Shown here: in pieces, positions 36,166-45,064 of the stretch
How the letters are laid out: each line of letters opens with the position of its first letter
Numbering within the stretch: the stretch's first letter is position 1
NCBI RefSeq assembly: GCF_002838835.1
Contig: NZ_NHPP01000005.1
Coordinates: 272,102-336,101 of the forward strand
Reading direction: 5' to 3'
Origin: Siphonobacter sp. SORGH_AS_0500
Lineage (GTDB): Bacteria; Bacteroidota; Bacteroidia; Cytophagales; Spirosomataceae
Length of the DNA stretch: 64,000 nucleotides
The notes under the pieces: model-generated
Told to the model about the DNA's origin: nothing
What the model saw: the letters and a program-made list of their open reading frames with translations, nothing else
Databases searched by the model: none
Program-made: the position numbers and the translations under genes

Positions 36166-36175
36166 TTCCCCCCTT

Positions 36176-38923
36176 ATGACTACTGCTACCTACCTGAAAA
36201 AGCACCGGGGTCTATTGATCGCTGGGTTACTAAGTGTTACTCAACTGAGCTGGGCTCAGCAATCGCCCTGGAAAAAGCTGGAGGAAAAACCATCCACGCT
36301 TCATCTGGAGCAGGGGTATCAAACCTTTGCTACGCCGGAGCTGGAACTAAAGCTGGTAAAGTCTTCTCAGACGGTGGCAGGTTTACATCCGGTCAGCGAG
36401 AAGAGTTTCGACTTTACACCAGGCGATCGACTCAAAGTGCGTAGCGGTGACGGACTGTATCAACTGGGGGATATTAATCTTCGCCTGAAGGTAGGGAATG
36501 AGTGGAAATCGTTCTCTTCAGCGAGCAAACGTTCAGCAGTAAAAGCATTAACGCCAAAGTCTAAACAGGTCTGGGCTATAGCGAATCTTTCGCCTAGTTT
36601 TCCTTCTGATTTCCCCCTGGAAATTCAACGTTCCTGGGAGCAAACGAATGGAGGCGTAATCCTTCGCTTTCAGATCAAAAATCCCGGTAAAGAAGCGATT
36701 GAACTAGGTTCGTTAGGTATCCCTCTGATTTTCAATAACATTCTGGAAGGAAATACGCTCGAGCAGGCTCATGCTCGAAACGTCTTTTTTGATCCCTACA
36801 TTGGGGCCGATGCCGGATACTTACAGGTAGCTCGTTTGCACGGCAAAGGGTCGGTATTACTGGTACTACCCGAAGGAAACACGCCATTTGAGGCCTATAA
36901 CCCTTTGCTGGATGATCCTACGCCGCGAGGAATTGTCTTTGAGGGTTTTCATGAATGGATGATTCATAGTAAAGCTCACGCTGAAAAAGATTGGGCGAAG
37001 GCTCAACCCTGGAATACCGCTACTTCCGTTACGTTAAAACCCGGCGAAACGAAAAGTTATGGTCTGAAATTGGTACTGGCTCCCAGCATTCGGGAGATTG
37101 AAAAAACGTTGATTGCTCATAAACGTCCGGTTGCGGTAGGAATTCCGGGTTATGTAGTCCCACAAGACGTAGAAGCAAAGCTGTTTTTGCAACATTCAAG
37201 TAAAGTAAAATCAATGGAAGTGGAGCCTGCCGAAGCTCTAAGCTGGCAATCTATTCCCTCTCAAAAGAAGAATCTTCAGAGTTACCTGATTCGGGGTAAA
37301 AAATGGGGGCGTGCTCGTTTAACCATTCAGTATCAGGATGGATTGAAGCAAACGATCCATTATAAAATCATTAAACCAGAAAGCGAAACCATTGCCGATT
37401 TTGGGAATTTCCTAACGACAAAGCAGTGGTTCGAAGTACCTAAAGATACATTTCATCGAAGCCCATCGGTGATTAGCTATGATTACGAAACCAAGCAACA
37501 GGTAACGCAGGACAGCCGAGCCTGGGTAGCGGGCCTGAGCGACGAAGGCGGAGCTGGAAGCTGGCTCGGAGCGACCATGAAACAACTCGTGTTGCCCAAA
37601 CCTGAAGAAGTACAAAAGCTGGAACGTTTTGTGAATGAAACCCTGTGGGGAAACATTCAGCATAAAGAAGGGCCCTACCAATACGGCGTTCGGAAGAGTC
37701 TGTTTTATTATCAGCCCGACTCCATGCCTCCCCATACCTACAGCCCGACGGTGAACTACAAAAGCTGGTCGGCCTGGCCCCATAAGGAAGCCGAGTCACT
37801 GGGACGTTCGTATAACTACCCGCACGTGGCGGCGGCTCACTGGGTATTATACCGATTGCAGCGAAATCATCAGCACCTGGTAAAGCAGGGGAACTGGAAA
37901 AGTTATCTGGAGAATGCCGCCCAAACAGCTCTGGGCATGGTGAAACTTGCTCCTTATTACGCTCAGTTTGGTCAAATGGAGGGAACAGTATTTTATCTGA
38001 TTCTAAAAGATTTAAAACGGGAAGGATTAACGGAGCTGGCCGCCGAACTGGAAAGCACCATGAAAAAACGGGCCGATCTCTGGCGTTCGCTGGAGTATCC
38101 GTTTGGTAGCGAAATGCCCTGGGATTCAACGGGTCAGGAAGAAGTTTACGTTTGGTCGTATTACTTTGGGTATCGTGACAAAGCGGAAGTTACCCTTAAC
38201 GCGATTCTGGGGTACATGCCAACCATTCCGCACTGGGCTTACAATGGAAATGCCCGTCGCTATTGGGACTTTTTATACGGCGGAAAATTGTCTCGCGTGG
38301 AGCGGCAGATTCACCATTATGGTTCTGGACTCAATGCCATTCCAGTGTTAATGGCGTATCGCGATCAGCCGGATGATTTTTACCTGCTACGCGTCGGCTA
38401 CGGTGGATTGATGGGAGCTATCGCCAATATCACCGAAGATGGGTTCGGCCCGGCGGCGTTTCATTCCTATCCCTCTACGCTGGAGATAGATGCTTTGTCC
38501 GGCGATTATGGTTGTGGATTCTTCGGTTATGCGGTTAACACCATATCCTACTTAACGCAACATCCCGAATTTGGATGGCTGAGTTTTGGAGGTAACGTCA
38601 GACAGCAGGGGAATGAAGTGATACTCAAACCCACCACGGCGGCCCGGTCGAATGTGTATCTTTCACCCATTGGACTTCAGGTCAGTCTGGATGCCGGAAT
38701 GATTGAGCAGGTTGCCTACAATTCAGTAACTAAAGCAATAAAAATTCGATTACAACCTGCTTCCGAAATTACACCAACCGCCTACCTGCGACTGGAATAT
38801 CCAGCCCAGAAAAAATCGCAGAGGTATAAATTACAGAAATCCTATCCTCAGGAACGGGAAGCCTTTGCGATTCCTCTGAAGGAAAATGCACTGGAGCTAG
38901 AACTGATTCTAAACCCGAAGTAA
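36176..38923 (+). CDS. Exported DUF5695 protein, putative glycoside-active enzyme
   Basis: The 915-residue protein has a signal peptide (about 1-27, ending LSWAQ), an N-terminal beta-sandwich-rich half and a C-terminal helical half, matching what I recall of the DUF5695 family. Recognisable blocks are FFDPYIGADAGYLQVARLHG, GRSYNYPHVAAAHWVLYRL, and DALSGDYGCGFFGYAVN. The helical half with conserved Trp, His and acidic residues resembles (alpha/alpha)6-barrel glycosidases. No activity is established for the family as far as I know. Its place at the end of a hydroxyproline/peptidase operon suggests a role in stripping sugars from glycoproteins (inference). Confidence 0.75.
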   Translation: MTTATYLKKHRGLLIAGLLSVTQLSWAQQSPWKKLEEKPSTLHLEQGYQTFATPELELKLVKSSQTVAGLHPVSEKSFDFTPGDRLKVRSGDGLYQLGDINLRLKVGNEWKSFSSASKRSAVKALTPKSKQVWAIANLSPSFPSDFPLEIQRSWEQTNGGVILRFQIKNPGKEAIELGSLGIPLIFNNILEGNTLEQAHARNVFFDPYIGADAGYLQVARLHGKGSVLLVLPEGNTPFEAYNPLLDDPTPRGIVFEGFHEWMIHSKAHAEKDWAKAQPWNTATSVTLKPGETKSYGLKLVLAPSIREIEKTLIAHKRPVAVGIPGYVVPQDVEAKLFLQHSSKVKSMEVEPAEALSWQSIPSQKKNLQSYLIRGKKWGRARLTIQYQDGLKQTIHYKIIKPESETIADFGNFLTTKQWFEVPKDTFHRSPSVISYDYETKQQVTQDSRAWVAGLSDEGGAGSWLGATMKQLVLPKPEEVQKLERFVNETLWGNIQHKEGPYQYGVRKSLFYYQPDSMPPHTYSPTVNYKSWSAWPHKEAESLGRSYNYPHVAAAHWVLYRLQRNHQHLVKQGNWKSYLENAAQTALGMVKLAPYYAQFGQMEGTVFYLILKDLKREGLTELAAELESTMKKRADLWRSLEYPFGSEMPWDSTGQEEVYVWSYYFGYRDKAEVTLNAILGYMPTIPHWAYNGNARRYWDFLYGGKLSRVERQIHHYGSGLNAIPVLMAYRDQPDDFYLLRVGYGGLMGAIANITEDGFGPAAFHSYPSTLEIDALSGDYGCGFFGYAVNTISYLTQHPEFGWLSFGGNVRQQGNEVILKPTTAARSNVYLSPIGLQVSLDAGMIEQVAYNSVTKAIKIRLQPASEITPTAYLRLEYPAQKKSQRYKLQKSYPQEREAFAIPLKENALELELILNPK

Positions 38924-39058
38924 CGCGGATTTATTCGATAACTGTGTGGGTCGTTAACATTTGGTTATGAATAGATTACCTATGGCTGCGAGAGCAGAAG
39001 CTTATCCAGGTCTATACTTATTCAAAATCTGCTTGTTAAACAAAAGAATAATCTTGAG

Positions 39059-39120
39059 GTAAAACAGCGGATAATGGACTCAAATAATTACTTATATTCG
39101 CCCATTATCCGCTGTTTTAC
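39059..39120. repeat. 19-bp perfect inverted repeat
   Basis: Arms GTAAAACAGCGGATAATGG (39059-39077) and its exact complement (39102-39120) flank a 24-base AT-rich loop. It ends ten bases before the ATG of the next gene and contains a false upstream start (39074). It may be a terminator for the hydroxyproline operon or an operator or leader structure for the next gene. Confidence 0.75.
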
Positions 39121-39130
39121 TCATAAGATT

Positions 39131-39811
39131 ATGAATGTCCACACTATCACCGAACAAGTATTCAAAACCTGGACGTCCGACTGGAAGGCCCTGGAGTTTG
39201 AAACCGCCACTTTTCCGTTTTTTGCCAACGAATACAGCATCCAAACGGGAGTTGTTCTGAACCAAAAAACCCTGGAGTATCTGCTTTCTACGCCCGGTAC
39301 GAGTACCATCAAAATCAGATTCGGGTTCTCGAAAGAAGAGGAAAACTTTTTTCAGGTCATACTCTGGGGAACGGATGAGTTAGAGCAACGAATCACCCCT
39401 TATTATCACGCGAAGGAAGCAATTTTTGAGAAGCGTCCTGATCAGTCCAATGGAGGACTTGTACCAGCAGAGTTACAAAAGCAATGGCGGTTTTACTGGC
39501 TTACCAAAGCGAACGATGATCTAATCAGTGTTCAGAATTTCCTGGTAACCCATGGATTTTTGAAAGGGTATAACTATGAACTGGAAGAATTCATGGAAGC
39601 CCTTCTAATTGACCGAAAGGCGACGGATGTACGTATTAATTTCGGGCTTCACGAACACCTTTCTCCTACATATCAGGAAGGAGATCCAGCCGTATATACG
39701 TTTGGTTTGTTACTACGTGCGGAAACCGGACTTCAGAAATTAAAAGATGACAGTGATGATGATGACGGATATTTTGATTTAAGTAGACCCTGTCCGCCGA
39801 CTTGTAAATAG
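39131..39811 (+). CDS. Hypothetical acidic protein, 226 residues
   Basis: I do not recognise this protein. The ATG at 39131 (MNVHTITEQVF) was chosen because the earlier ATG at 39074 lies inside a perfect inverted repeat. It has no signal peptide or membrane segment. Two similar halves are possible: WKALEFETATFPFFANEYS ... IKIRFGFSKEEENFFQVILWG and NFLVTHGFLKGYNYELEEFM ... VRINFGLHEHLSPTY both end in an I-R-(F/I)-x-F-G strand. The C-terminus has DDSDDDDGYF and a CPPTC motif. It precedes a two-component cluster but the two are separated, so a functional link is uncertain. Confidence 0.7.
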   Translation: MNVHTITEQVFKTWTSDWKALEFETATFPFFANEYSIQTGVVLNQKTLEYLLSTPGTSTIKIRFGFSKEEENFFQVILWGTDELEQRITPYYHAKEAIFEKRPDQSNGGLVPAELQKQWRFYWLTKANDDLISVQNFLVTHGFLKGYNYELEEFMEALLIDRKATDVRINFGLHEHLSPTYQEGDPAVYTFGLLLRAETGLQKLKDDSDDDDGYFDLSRPCPPTCK

Positions 39812-39822
39812 AATATTGTAAA

Positions 39823-40486
39823 ATGCACTATTCTGTACAACAAATCATACTTTCAGTAGCAATTGTACCAATGTGGATCGCAACTATTACCGCCGGAATT
39901 CAATTCGGCGGGTTAGTGGCTGGGTAAAGTTTCTATGTTACATACAGTTTTTCGCTTTTATAATCCAGACTGCTTCAGATATTTTATGGTATAGAAAGGT
40001 TAATAATCTGTTTCTATATCCCATTTATACGATAGTTGAAGGAAGCTTGTTTATTTGGATGTACAGTTTGATGCTGGAATCTGCCTGGTTACAGAAGGCA
40101 AGAGTCTGGTTGATTCTTCTATTAGCTGTGGTCGTTGGTAGTAAATATCTTAAATTAAACTCTTTTCAGGATTTTATCAATCACAACGTGATTGATGGTT
40201 TAAGCAGGGTTATTGAAGGAGGAATCGTTATAGCGTTAGTAATTGCTTACTTTTTTAAGTTGTTCAGAGAAATAAAGACTCCTTCTATCCATCAGGAACC
40301 CGCTTTTTGGGTTTCTGGAGGTTTACTTATTTATTTTTCTAGTAACACCATCCTGTATCTATTTGCCGAATTTGCTCGGAGGTATTCTCAAGAATTTAAC
40401 TGGTCTTTCTGGATTGTTCATTCGATACTGGATATGCTTTTGTACACTACCTATACCGTAGCCTTATGGAAGCTCCGCAGGAATAA
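39823..40486 (+). CDS. Multi-pass membrane protein beside histidine kinase, two single-base breaks
   Basis: With one base restored at 39906 and one at 40483 this becomes a 221-residue protein with about six hydrophobic segments. It starts MHYSVQQIILSVAIVPMW and runs through GIQF, then WVKFLCYIQFFAFIIQTASD, to an end at LWKLRRK. The longest single frame would need a GTG start at 39873 and reads past the true stop to 40664. Such 6-TM proteins often precede short histidine kinases in Bacteroidota and may act as sensors. It overlaps the kinase start by 21 bases. The first break sits in an 11-bp hairpin with a 1-base loop. Confidence 0.72.
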
Positions 40487-41268
40487 CGTTTACTTATCTT
40501 CTGTTGGCGGGGGTTGGAGTAATGTTTTTACTGGCACTAACCGTCGTTATGTTTGTTGTGGTTTACCAGCGGAAATTCTTTCAGCAGCAACGGGAGATGC
40601 ACCAGCAGGAAATTCGCCATCAGAAGGAAATTACCGAAGGGATTGTTCAGGCTCAGGAAAATGAGCGGGAACGCATTGCTCAGGATTTGCACGACGAAGT
40701 GGGTGCTTCGCTGTCTGCCGCCCGGCTGTTTATCAATCAGATTCAGTACGAAGAAACCCTGCCGGATATGATCGAACTGGCCGAACAGGCTCATGGCGTT
40801 CTGGGAACGCTGGTGCAGGAGGTTCGTCGGGTTTCGCATCATCTTTCTCCTCTGGTAGTCGAAAAACTGGGATTTACCGGGGCTTTGCGAGCTTTATTCC
40901 AGCAACTGGAAGTCAACGGACTACAAATCACGCATTCATTTCAATTTCAGGAAGCGGCTCTTTCCCATGAACAACAGTTGGCTCTTTACCGCATTGTACA
41001 GGAGGTTTCAGTAAATATTATTAAACACGCCGAGGCTCAGCAGGTAACCCTGAGTCTGACTCAGGAATCCGGAACGCTTCGTCTTTGGCTGGAAGACGAC
41101 GGGAAAGGATTCGAGCACTCGAAAGAGTCGCCCGCTAGTGGCATTGGCCTAAGCGGAATTAGAGCCCGAGCCAATTTTTTGAATGCCAAACTCGACATCA
41201 ACTCTGCTCCCGGACAAGGAACTCGTGTAGAAATGCTCATACCTTTGCAGAGCGTGAAACTTAGTTAG
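40466..41268 (+). CDS. Sensor histidine kinase (short, one TM), start broken by one base
   Basis: A 267-residue kinase: MEAPQE, one membrane segment (LLLAGVGVMFLLALTVVMFVV), a coiled-coil, HisKA_3 with phospho-acceptor His about 76 (RIAQDLHDEVGAS) and HATPase_c (NIIKHAEAQ, EDDGKGF). From the ATG at 40466 the frame hits TAA at 40484. One extra A at 40482-40483 continues into the kinase and at the same time gives the upstream gene its natural stop. Without it the only start is TTG at 40504, inside the membrane segment. It lies five bases before its response regulator. Confidence 0.85.
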
Positions 41269-41273
41269 TATGT

Positions 41274-41927
41274 ATGGAAAATCGTAGACTAGCTCTAGTT
41301 GATGATCATCAGTTATTTCGGTTGGGAGTCGCCCAGATATTAAAGAAATTTCCGCAGTACGAAATTGTCTTACAGGCCAGTAGCGGAAAAGACTTATTTG
41401 ATCAGTTGCCTATCACTCCTGTCGATGTAATCCTGTTGGATTTACACATGAAGGGGATGGATGGGGAAGAAATCAGTCGGATTTTACTGAAAGATTATCC
41501 CGAAATAAAAATCATCATTTTGTCTATGAGTTACTCTCAGGAGCATATTATGAAGCTCATGCGGGTAGGCGTTCACGGATATTTACCCAAGGACATTGAC
41601 CGCAATACGCTCGTACAGGCCATCGAAGACGTCAGTACGCGGGGGTATTACATGAATGACGATACCGCTCAGGCGTTGCGTCAGGGGCTTCAGCATCCCG
41701 AAGAATCCGCTAAAAAAACGCCCGGCGAAGGGCTTTTGACGGGTCGAGAAATGGAAGTACTGGAATTGCTATGCCAGGGATTAAATACCGCTGAAATCGC
41801 TGATCGCCTCTTCATTAGTTACCGCACCGTAGAAGGGCACCGGAAAAATTTACTCGAAAAAACGGGATCTAATAATTCCGTAAGTCTGGTGGTGTATGCC
41901 ATTAGAAACAAGCTCTGGAAGGTATAA
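41274..41927 (+). CDS. Response regulator, NarL/FixJ (REC + LuxR HTH)
   Basis: The 217-residue regulator has a receiver domain with D10/D11 and phospho-acceptor D56 (VILLDLHMKGMDG) and a C-terminal LuxR helix-turn-helix (LTGREMEVLELLCQGLNTAEIADRLFISYRTVEGHRKNLLEKTG). It follows the histidine kinase by five bases, so they form a cognate pair. It is the last gene of this cluster; a stem-loop follows at 41951. The target genes are unknown. The nearest candidate is the GH127 gene on the other strand, but no evidence links them. Confidence 0.95.
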   Translation: MENRRLALVDDHQLFRLGVAQILKKFPQYEIVLQASSGKDLFDQLPITPVDVILLDLHMKGMDGEEISRILLKDYPEIKIIILSMSYSQEHIMKLMRVGVHGYLPKDIDRNTLVQAIEDVSTRGYYMNDDTAQALRQGLQHPEESAKKTPGEGLLTGREMEVLELLCQGLNTAEIADRLFISYRTVEGHRKNLLEKTGSNNSVSLVVYAIRNKLWKV

Positions 41928-41950
41928 ACCGGATTGATCTTCTGAAAACC

Positions 41951-41978
41951 AACAGCCGTTCAATGAAGAACGACTGTT
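41951..41978 (+). terminator. Terminator-like stem after the response regulator
   Basis: AACAGCCGTTC and GAACGACTGTT pair over 11 positions with one mismatch and a 6-base loop, 23 bases after the stop. No strong U-tract follows. Confidence 0.5.
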
Positions 41979-42017
41979 GAACCTAATCTATTAAAGGGAG
42001 GGTTAATTCTTCGGGCT

Positions 42018-42236
42018 ATGCGTTTAATACGCAGCTTTTTGAAAAGCTCAAACGCTTCTTTTGACGACAACTTTTACGTCAGTATCAACGAAAAAGGAAA
42101 TCGCGTGTCTCCTTTTATTTCCTTCAGTGGTTTAGGCATCGCTCGTTCGCGATACACGGGTTTGGGTATGAAATGTTGGGTTCGTAAATACAGGAATCTT
42201 GAGCAATGGGAGTTACGTTTCATAGTACCGGGATAA
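42018..42236 (+). CDS. Small hypothetical protein (72 residues), doubtful
   Basis: An ATG frame encodes a 72-residue basic protein with no known motif (SFLKSSNASFDDNFYVSIN near the start, LEQWELRFIVPG at the end). It lies in a structured intergenic region; its front part overlaps short hairpins (GCGTTTAATACGC and AGCTTTTTGAAAAGCT). I see no strong ribosome-binding site and no homologue I recognise. It could be a chance frame. Confidence 0.25.
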   Translation: MRLIRSFLKSSNASFDDNFYVSINEKGNRVSPFISFSGLGIARSRYTGLGMKCWVRKYRNLEQWELRFIVPG

Positions 42237-42308
42237 GATTTAATGAATTAAACTTAGCGGTGATATATAGAGCAGATTAAAACCGGAATCTGAATTAATC
42301 TGGAAATC

Positions 42309-42384
42309 AAGACAGCTAACGTTCGACGACTTTAGTTCTGGGACCGCCATCCACATCATTAAAGAGCCTGCGGCTAGCTGTCTT
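42309..42384 (+). ncRNA. Possible structured RNA or terminator
   Basis: AAGACAGCTA (42309-42318) pairs with TAGCTGTCTT (42375-42384), directly followed by TTCTTT. Inside the 56-base loop a smaller AGCC-tgc-GGCT hairpin competes with the outer stem. The closing stem plus U-rich tail looks like the 3' end of a small transcript, but I do not recognise a family. Confidence 0.35.
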
Positions 42385-42595
42385 TTCTTTCACAGATTGC
42401 ACAACACACAATAGAGCTTTGTTTCGCTCCCGGAATTGTGCCGGGTTTAATTAAAGGCAGTGGGTTAATCCTAATACACAAGCGTAAAATGAACCGGGAG
42501 GCATTTAATTGCTAGGCGTTTCTTTTACAAAGGTCTGAAATGAGAAAAGGTAATAACAGACCGTATATACGTGTTCTTCAAAACAGGTGTTTTTT

Positions 42596-42605
42596 GGGGG
42601 GGGGG
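42596..42605. repeat. Homopolymer of ten G after six T
   Basis: Six T (42590-42595) are followed by ten G, the longest G tract in the window. It lies outside any gene, about 60 bases past the GH127 terminator. Such a tract is prone to slippage or miscounting. Confidence 0.9.
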
Positions 42606-42668
42606 TAGGAAAGCGGAATGTATGGAGGAGGAATTTATGAAGTAAACCGTTGTTCCCCAGTGCATAAA

Positions 42669-42698
42669 AAAAGGGATACTTTGTGAAGTACCCCTTTT
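42669..42698 (-). terminator. Intrinsic terminator of the GH127 gene
   Basis: On the minus strand AAAAGGGGTACTT pairs with AAGTATCCCTTTT (one G-U pair, 4-base loop), followed immediately by a run of T. It begins six bases after the stop of the GH127 gene. Confidence 0.85.
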
Positions 42699-42703
42699 CG
42701 CTA

Positions 42704-45064
42704 TTAATCTTTCAACATTCGAATGCCGTAGACTGGCCCCGCCTGATTGCCTTTTTTCGCCTGAAACTTGATCGTAACTGACATTTTTCCCGTAGTTAAT
42801 TCCTTCGGTAGCTCATAAGAAATTTCGTAAAAGCGACTTTCCTTGTATTTATTAACATCTTCGCTGGCAATGGTTTTCCCGTCCACCAGAATATCAAACT
42901 GCCGACCCCGGTTATCCATGCCCCAATAAGTAGCAACCAGCGTATTTTTTGAATCAGGGTCTGTTTTCATTGTAAACTGAAAGGAGCCCCCCTCATTAGC
43001 CACCCGGAATTTACGCGTGTGAGATTCACCCGTTTCGAGATTTTCCCCTGAGAAGTCATGATCCCGCTCGGGTTGCATTTCACCAACGCGGAGGTTATCA
43101 ACGGTCCGAAGTTCCAGTTCGCGGGCTTGTCGGCGTTGCTCTTCGTAGCGTTTCTGCTGCTCCTGCCAGGTTTTACTGGTAAATACGTCCCAATACACGC
43201 TATAATGATCATCCTGTAACGCATAAAAAGGTTGCAGCGTCAGCGTTCCCGGATTACCCAATCGACTTGTCTGAAATTCCAGTGGTTTTCCGGTGGATTT
43301 GATGTAGCGGTTAGGATCTGAATCATTACTGACCACAACCGGAATACCCACCGCCGGATCGGTTTCTTGGGGACCCAAATTTCCTGCCAAAATTAATGGA
43401 CCGTAGAAATACGCTTTACGGTCGGGATTATCGGGCATGGCGACGGTGTAAAGTTTGCTCGGCAAGCTTACTTCCACTAAATCACCTGCGTTCCATTTCC
43501 GGTTAATTACCAGATAACCTTCCTCTTCTTTCAAGTCAGAAACGGGTTTTCCGTTGAGTAAAACCAGCATGGTCCCGGCCCAGTGCGGCTTGCGAATGCG
43601 GAGGGGTAACGAAATAGCTTTTTTAGGATGTAAGGTTAATCGAATGGAAGAATCGGCGGGTAACTGCGTTTCCATGTTAACCTGTAGCCCTTTTTCTTCC
43701 CAATTCAGTTTTGAAGGAATAAAGAGGTTCACGTATAAACTGCCATCCGCTCCTTTAAAATAAATGCTTTCGTTGTACTTCACGTGGTTTTCCATGCCCG
43801 ATCCCACACAGCAGGTAAAGTCGTGAAGACGGCTGCTGAACTGTTTTTTTGCCCCCATGCGAAGCGGTACGAAGTAACACATCATACCCGTCGTATGATT
43901 TTGCGAAGCCAGGATGTGGTTATACAAGCCGCGTTCGTAGTAATCCATGTAGTGAGCAGAGGGCTGTAAAGCGAACAAATGCCGGGTTAGTTTCAGCATA
44001 TTGTAGGTATTACAGGTCTCCATCGTGTTTTCGGTCAGTTTTTCGTTCAACTGATCTGGCGTGCTCAGGTATTCGTAGTTACTATTTCCACCCGTGGCGT
44101 AGGAGTGGTGATTGACAACGGTATTCCAGAAAAAGGCCGCACTTTCATAATCCTCTTTATTCCCCGTCAATTCATAGCGACGAACCGTTCCGATGAGTTT
44201 AGGAATTTGAGTGTTTGAATGTTTTCCTGGTAAAATGTCCTTATGATGAGCCAGCGAATCCAGAATCCAGCGGTCGTGAAATTTATACGATAAATCCAGA
44301 AATTTTTTGTCTTTGGTCAGCGAGTAGGTATTTACCAATAATTCATTCATCCCGCCGTATTCACACAAAAGCATTTTCTGAATTTGCTCGTCGGTTAGGT
44401 TTTTCAGTGTTTCGCCAACCCAATTTGCCATCCGAACGTTGATGTCCAGAGCTTTTTTGTTATCACAATAAAGGTGAGCATCCAGTAATCCGGCCATTAC
44501 TTTATGAACCGTATACCAGGGCGACCAGGCACCGTTCAAATCAAAGCCACGCGAACGAATATCGCCTTTTGAAACTTCAGCAAAGACGGTATCCTCTTTT
44601 GGAATAGCCCCGATATAACCCGTTTTACGAGCTTTCTGACATTCATCCAATTCGTCAATCATGTAATTGACCCGCTTCAGAAATTCTGGATCTTTCGTGT
44701 TGGCGTAATGCATGGCACAGGCCGACAGGTAATGCCCCAGCGTATGCCCCGCCAAACCCGAAGACTCCCAGCCGCCGTATTTTTCGGCTTTAGGTTTCAG
44801 GCCCGAGTGACTGCGAAATTCGGATAACAAGCGGTCGGGTTGAAGTTCTTTCAAAAAGTTAACATCCGCCTGCATCGCCTGCCGAAACGGACTGTCGAGT
44901 AACTCCACCTGACTTAACGGAAAAACATAGGCTTTCACAGGTACTACCGGCGAAACTTTGACTTTACTATTTTTCCATTCGGGGGCCAGTGATTGGCTCA
45001 AAGCACTTCCACTGACCAGAACAAGGGCCAGGAATAGCTTCGATAGTTGATGGTAAGCGTTCAT
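42704..45064 (-). CDS. GH127-type beta-L-arabinofuranosidase (DUF1680)
   Basis: The 786-residue exported enzyme (signal peptide ending ALSQ) has the GH127 (alpha/alpha)6 catalytic domain. Segments include SGLAGHTLGHYLSACAMHYA, the METCNTYNMLKLTRHLF helix with E349 and C351, and FTCCVGSGMENHVKY with C418 and C419. These match the zinc-binding Glu and three Cys of characterised GH127 beta-L-arabinofuranosidases, which remove beta-1,2-arabinofuranose attached to hydroxyproline in extensin-type glycoproteins. A C-terminal beta region (about 560-786) follows. It is a single-gene unit with its own terminator. Some GH127 relatives have other specificities, so the substrate is inferred. Confidence 0.88.
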   Translation of the reverse strand: MNAYHQLSKLFLALVLVSGSALSQSLAPEWKNSKVKVSPVVPVKAYVFPLSQVELLDSPFRQAMQADVNFLKELQPDRLLSEFRSHSGLKPKAEKYGGWESSGLAGHTLGHYLSACAMHYANTKDPEFLKRVNYMIDELDECQKARKTGYIGAIPKEDTVFAEVSKGDIRSRGFDLNGAWSPWYTVHKVMAGLLDAHLYCDNKKALDINVRMANWVGETLKNLTDEQIQKMLLCEYGGMNELLVNTYSLTKDKKFLDLSYKFHDRWILDSLAHHKDILPGKHSNTQIPKLIGTVRRYELTGNKEDYESAAFFWNTVVNHHSYATGGNSNYEYLSTPDQLNEKLTENTMETCNTYNMLKLTRHLFALQPSAHYMDYYERGLYNHILASQNHTTGMMCYFVPLRMGAKKQFSSRLHDFTCCVGSGMENHVKYNESIYFKGADGSLYVNLFIPSKLNWEEKGLQVNMETQLPADSSIRLTLHPKKAISLPLRIRKPHWAGTMLVLLNGKPVSDLKEEEGYLVINRKWNAGDLVEVSLPSKLYTVAMPDNPDRKAYFYGPLILAGNLGPQETDPAVGIPVVVSNDSDPNRYIKSTGKPLEFQTSRLGNPGTLTLQPFYALQDDHYSVYWDVFTSKTWQEQQKRYEEQRRQARELELRTVDNLRVGEMQPERDHDFSGENLETGESHTRKFRVANEGGSFQFTMKTDPDSKNTLVATYWGMDNRGRQFDILVDGKTIASEDVNKYKESRFYEISYELPKELTTGKMSVTIKFQAKKGNQAGPVYGIRMLKD

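Larger units (their letters stand above)
41928..42703. other. 776-base intergenic region with several RNA-like structures
   Basis: The stretch between the regulator and the GH127 gene holds a terminator-like stem (41951-41978), one weak small frame (42018-42236), a long-range stem followed by a U-rich tract (42309-42390), a ten-G homopolymer (42596-42605) and the GH127 terminator (42669-42698). No conserved gene is recognised, so a non-coding RNA is possible. Confidence 0.5.

Noticed and set aside
39074..39130. Upstream start giving a 245-residue version of the hypothetical protein
   Set aside because: The extra 19 residues are encoded by a perfect inverted repeat; the ATG at 39131 is more plausible.
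42596..42605. Phase-variable G tract
   Set aside because: It is outside any gene or clear promoter, and the many indels elsewhere make its exact length unreliable.
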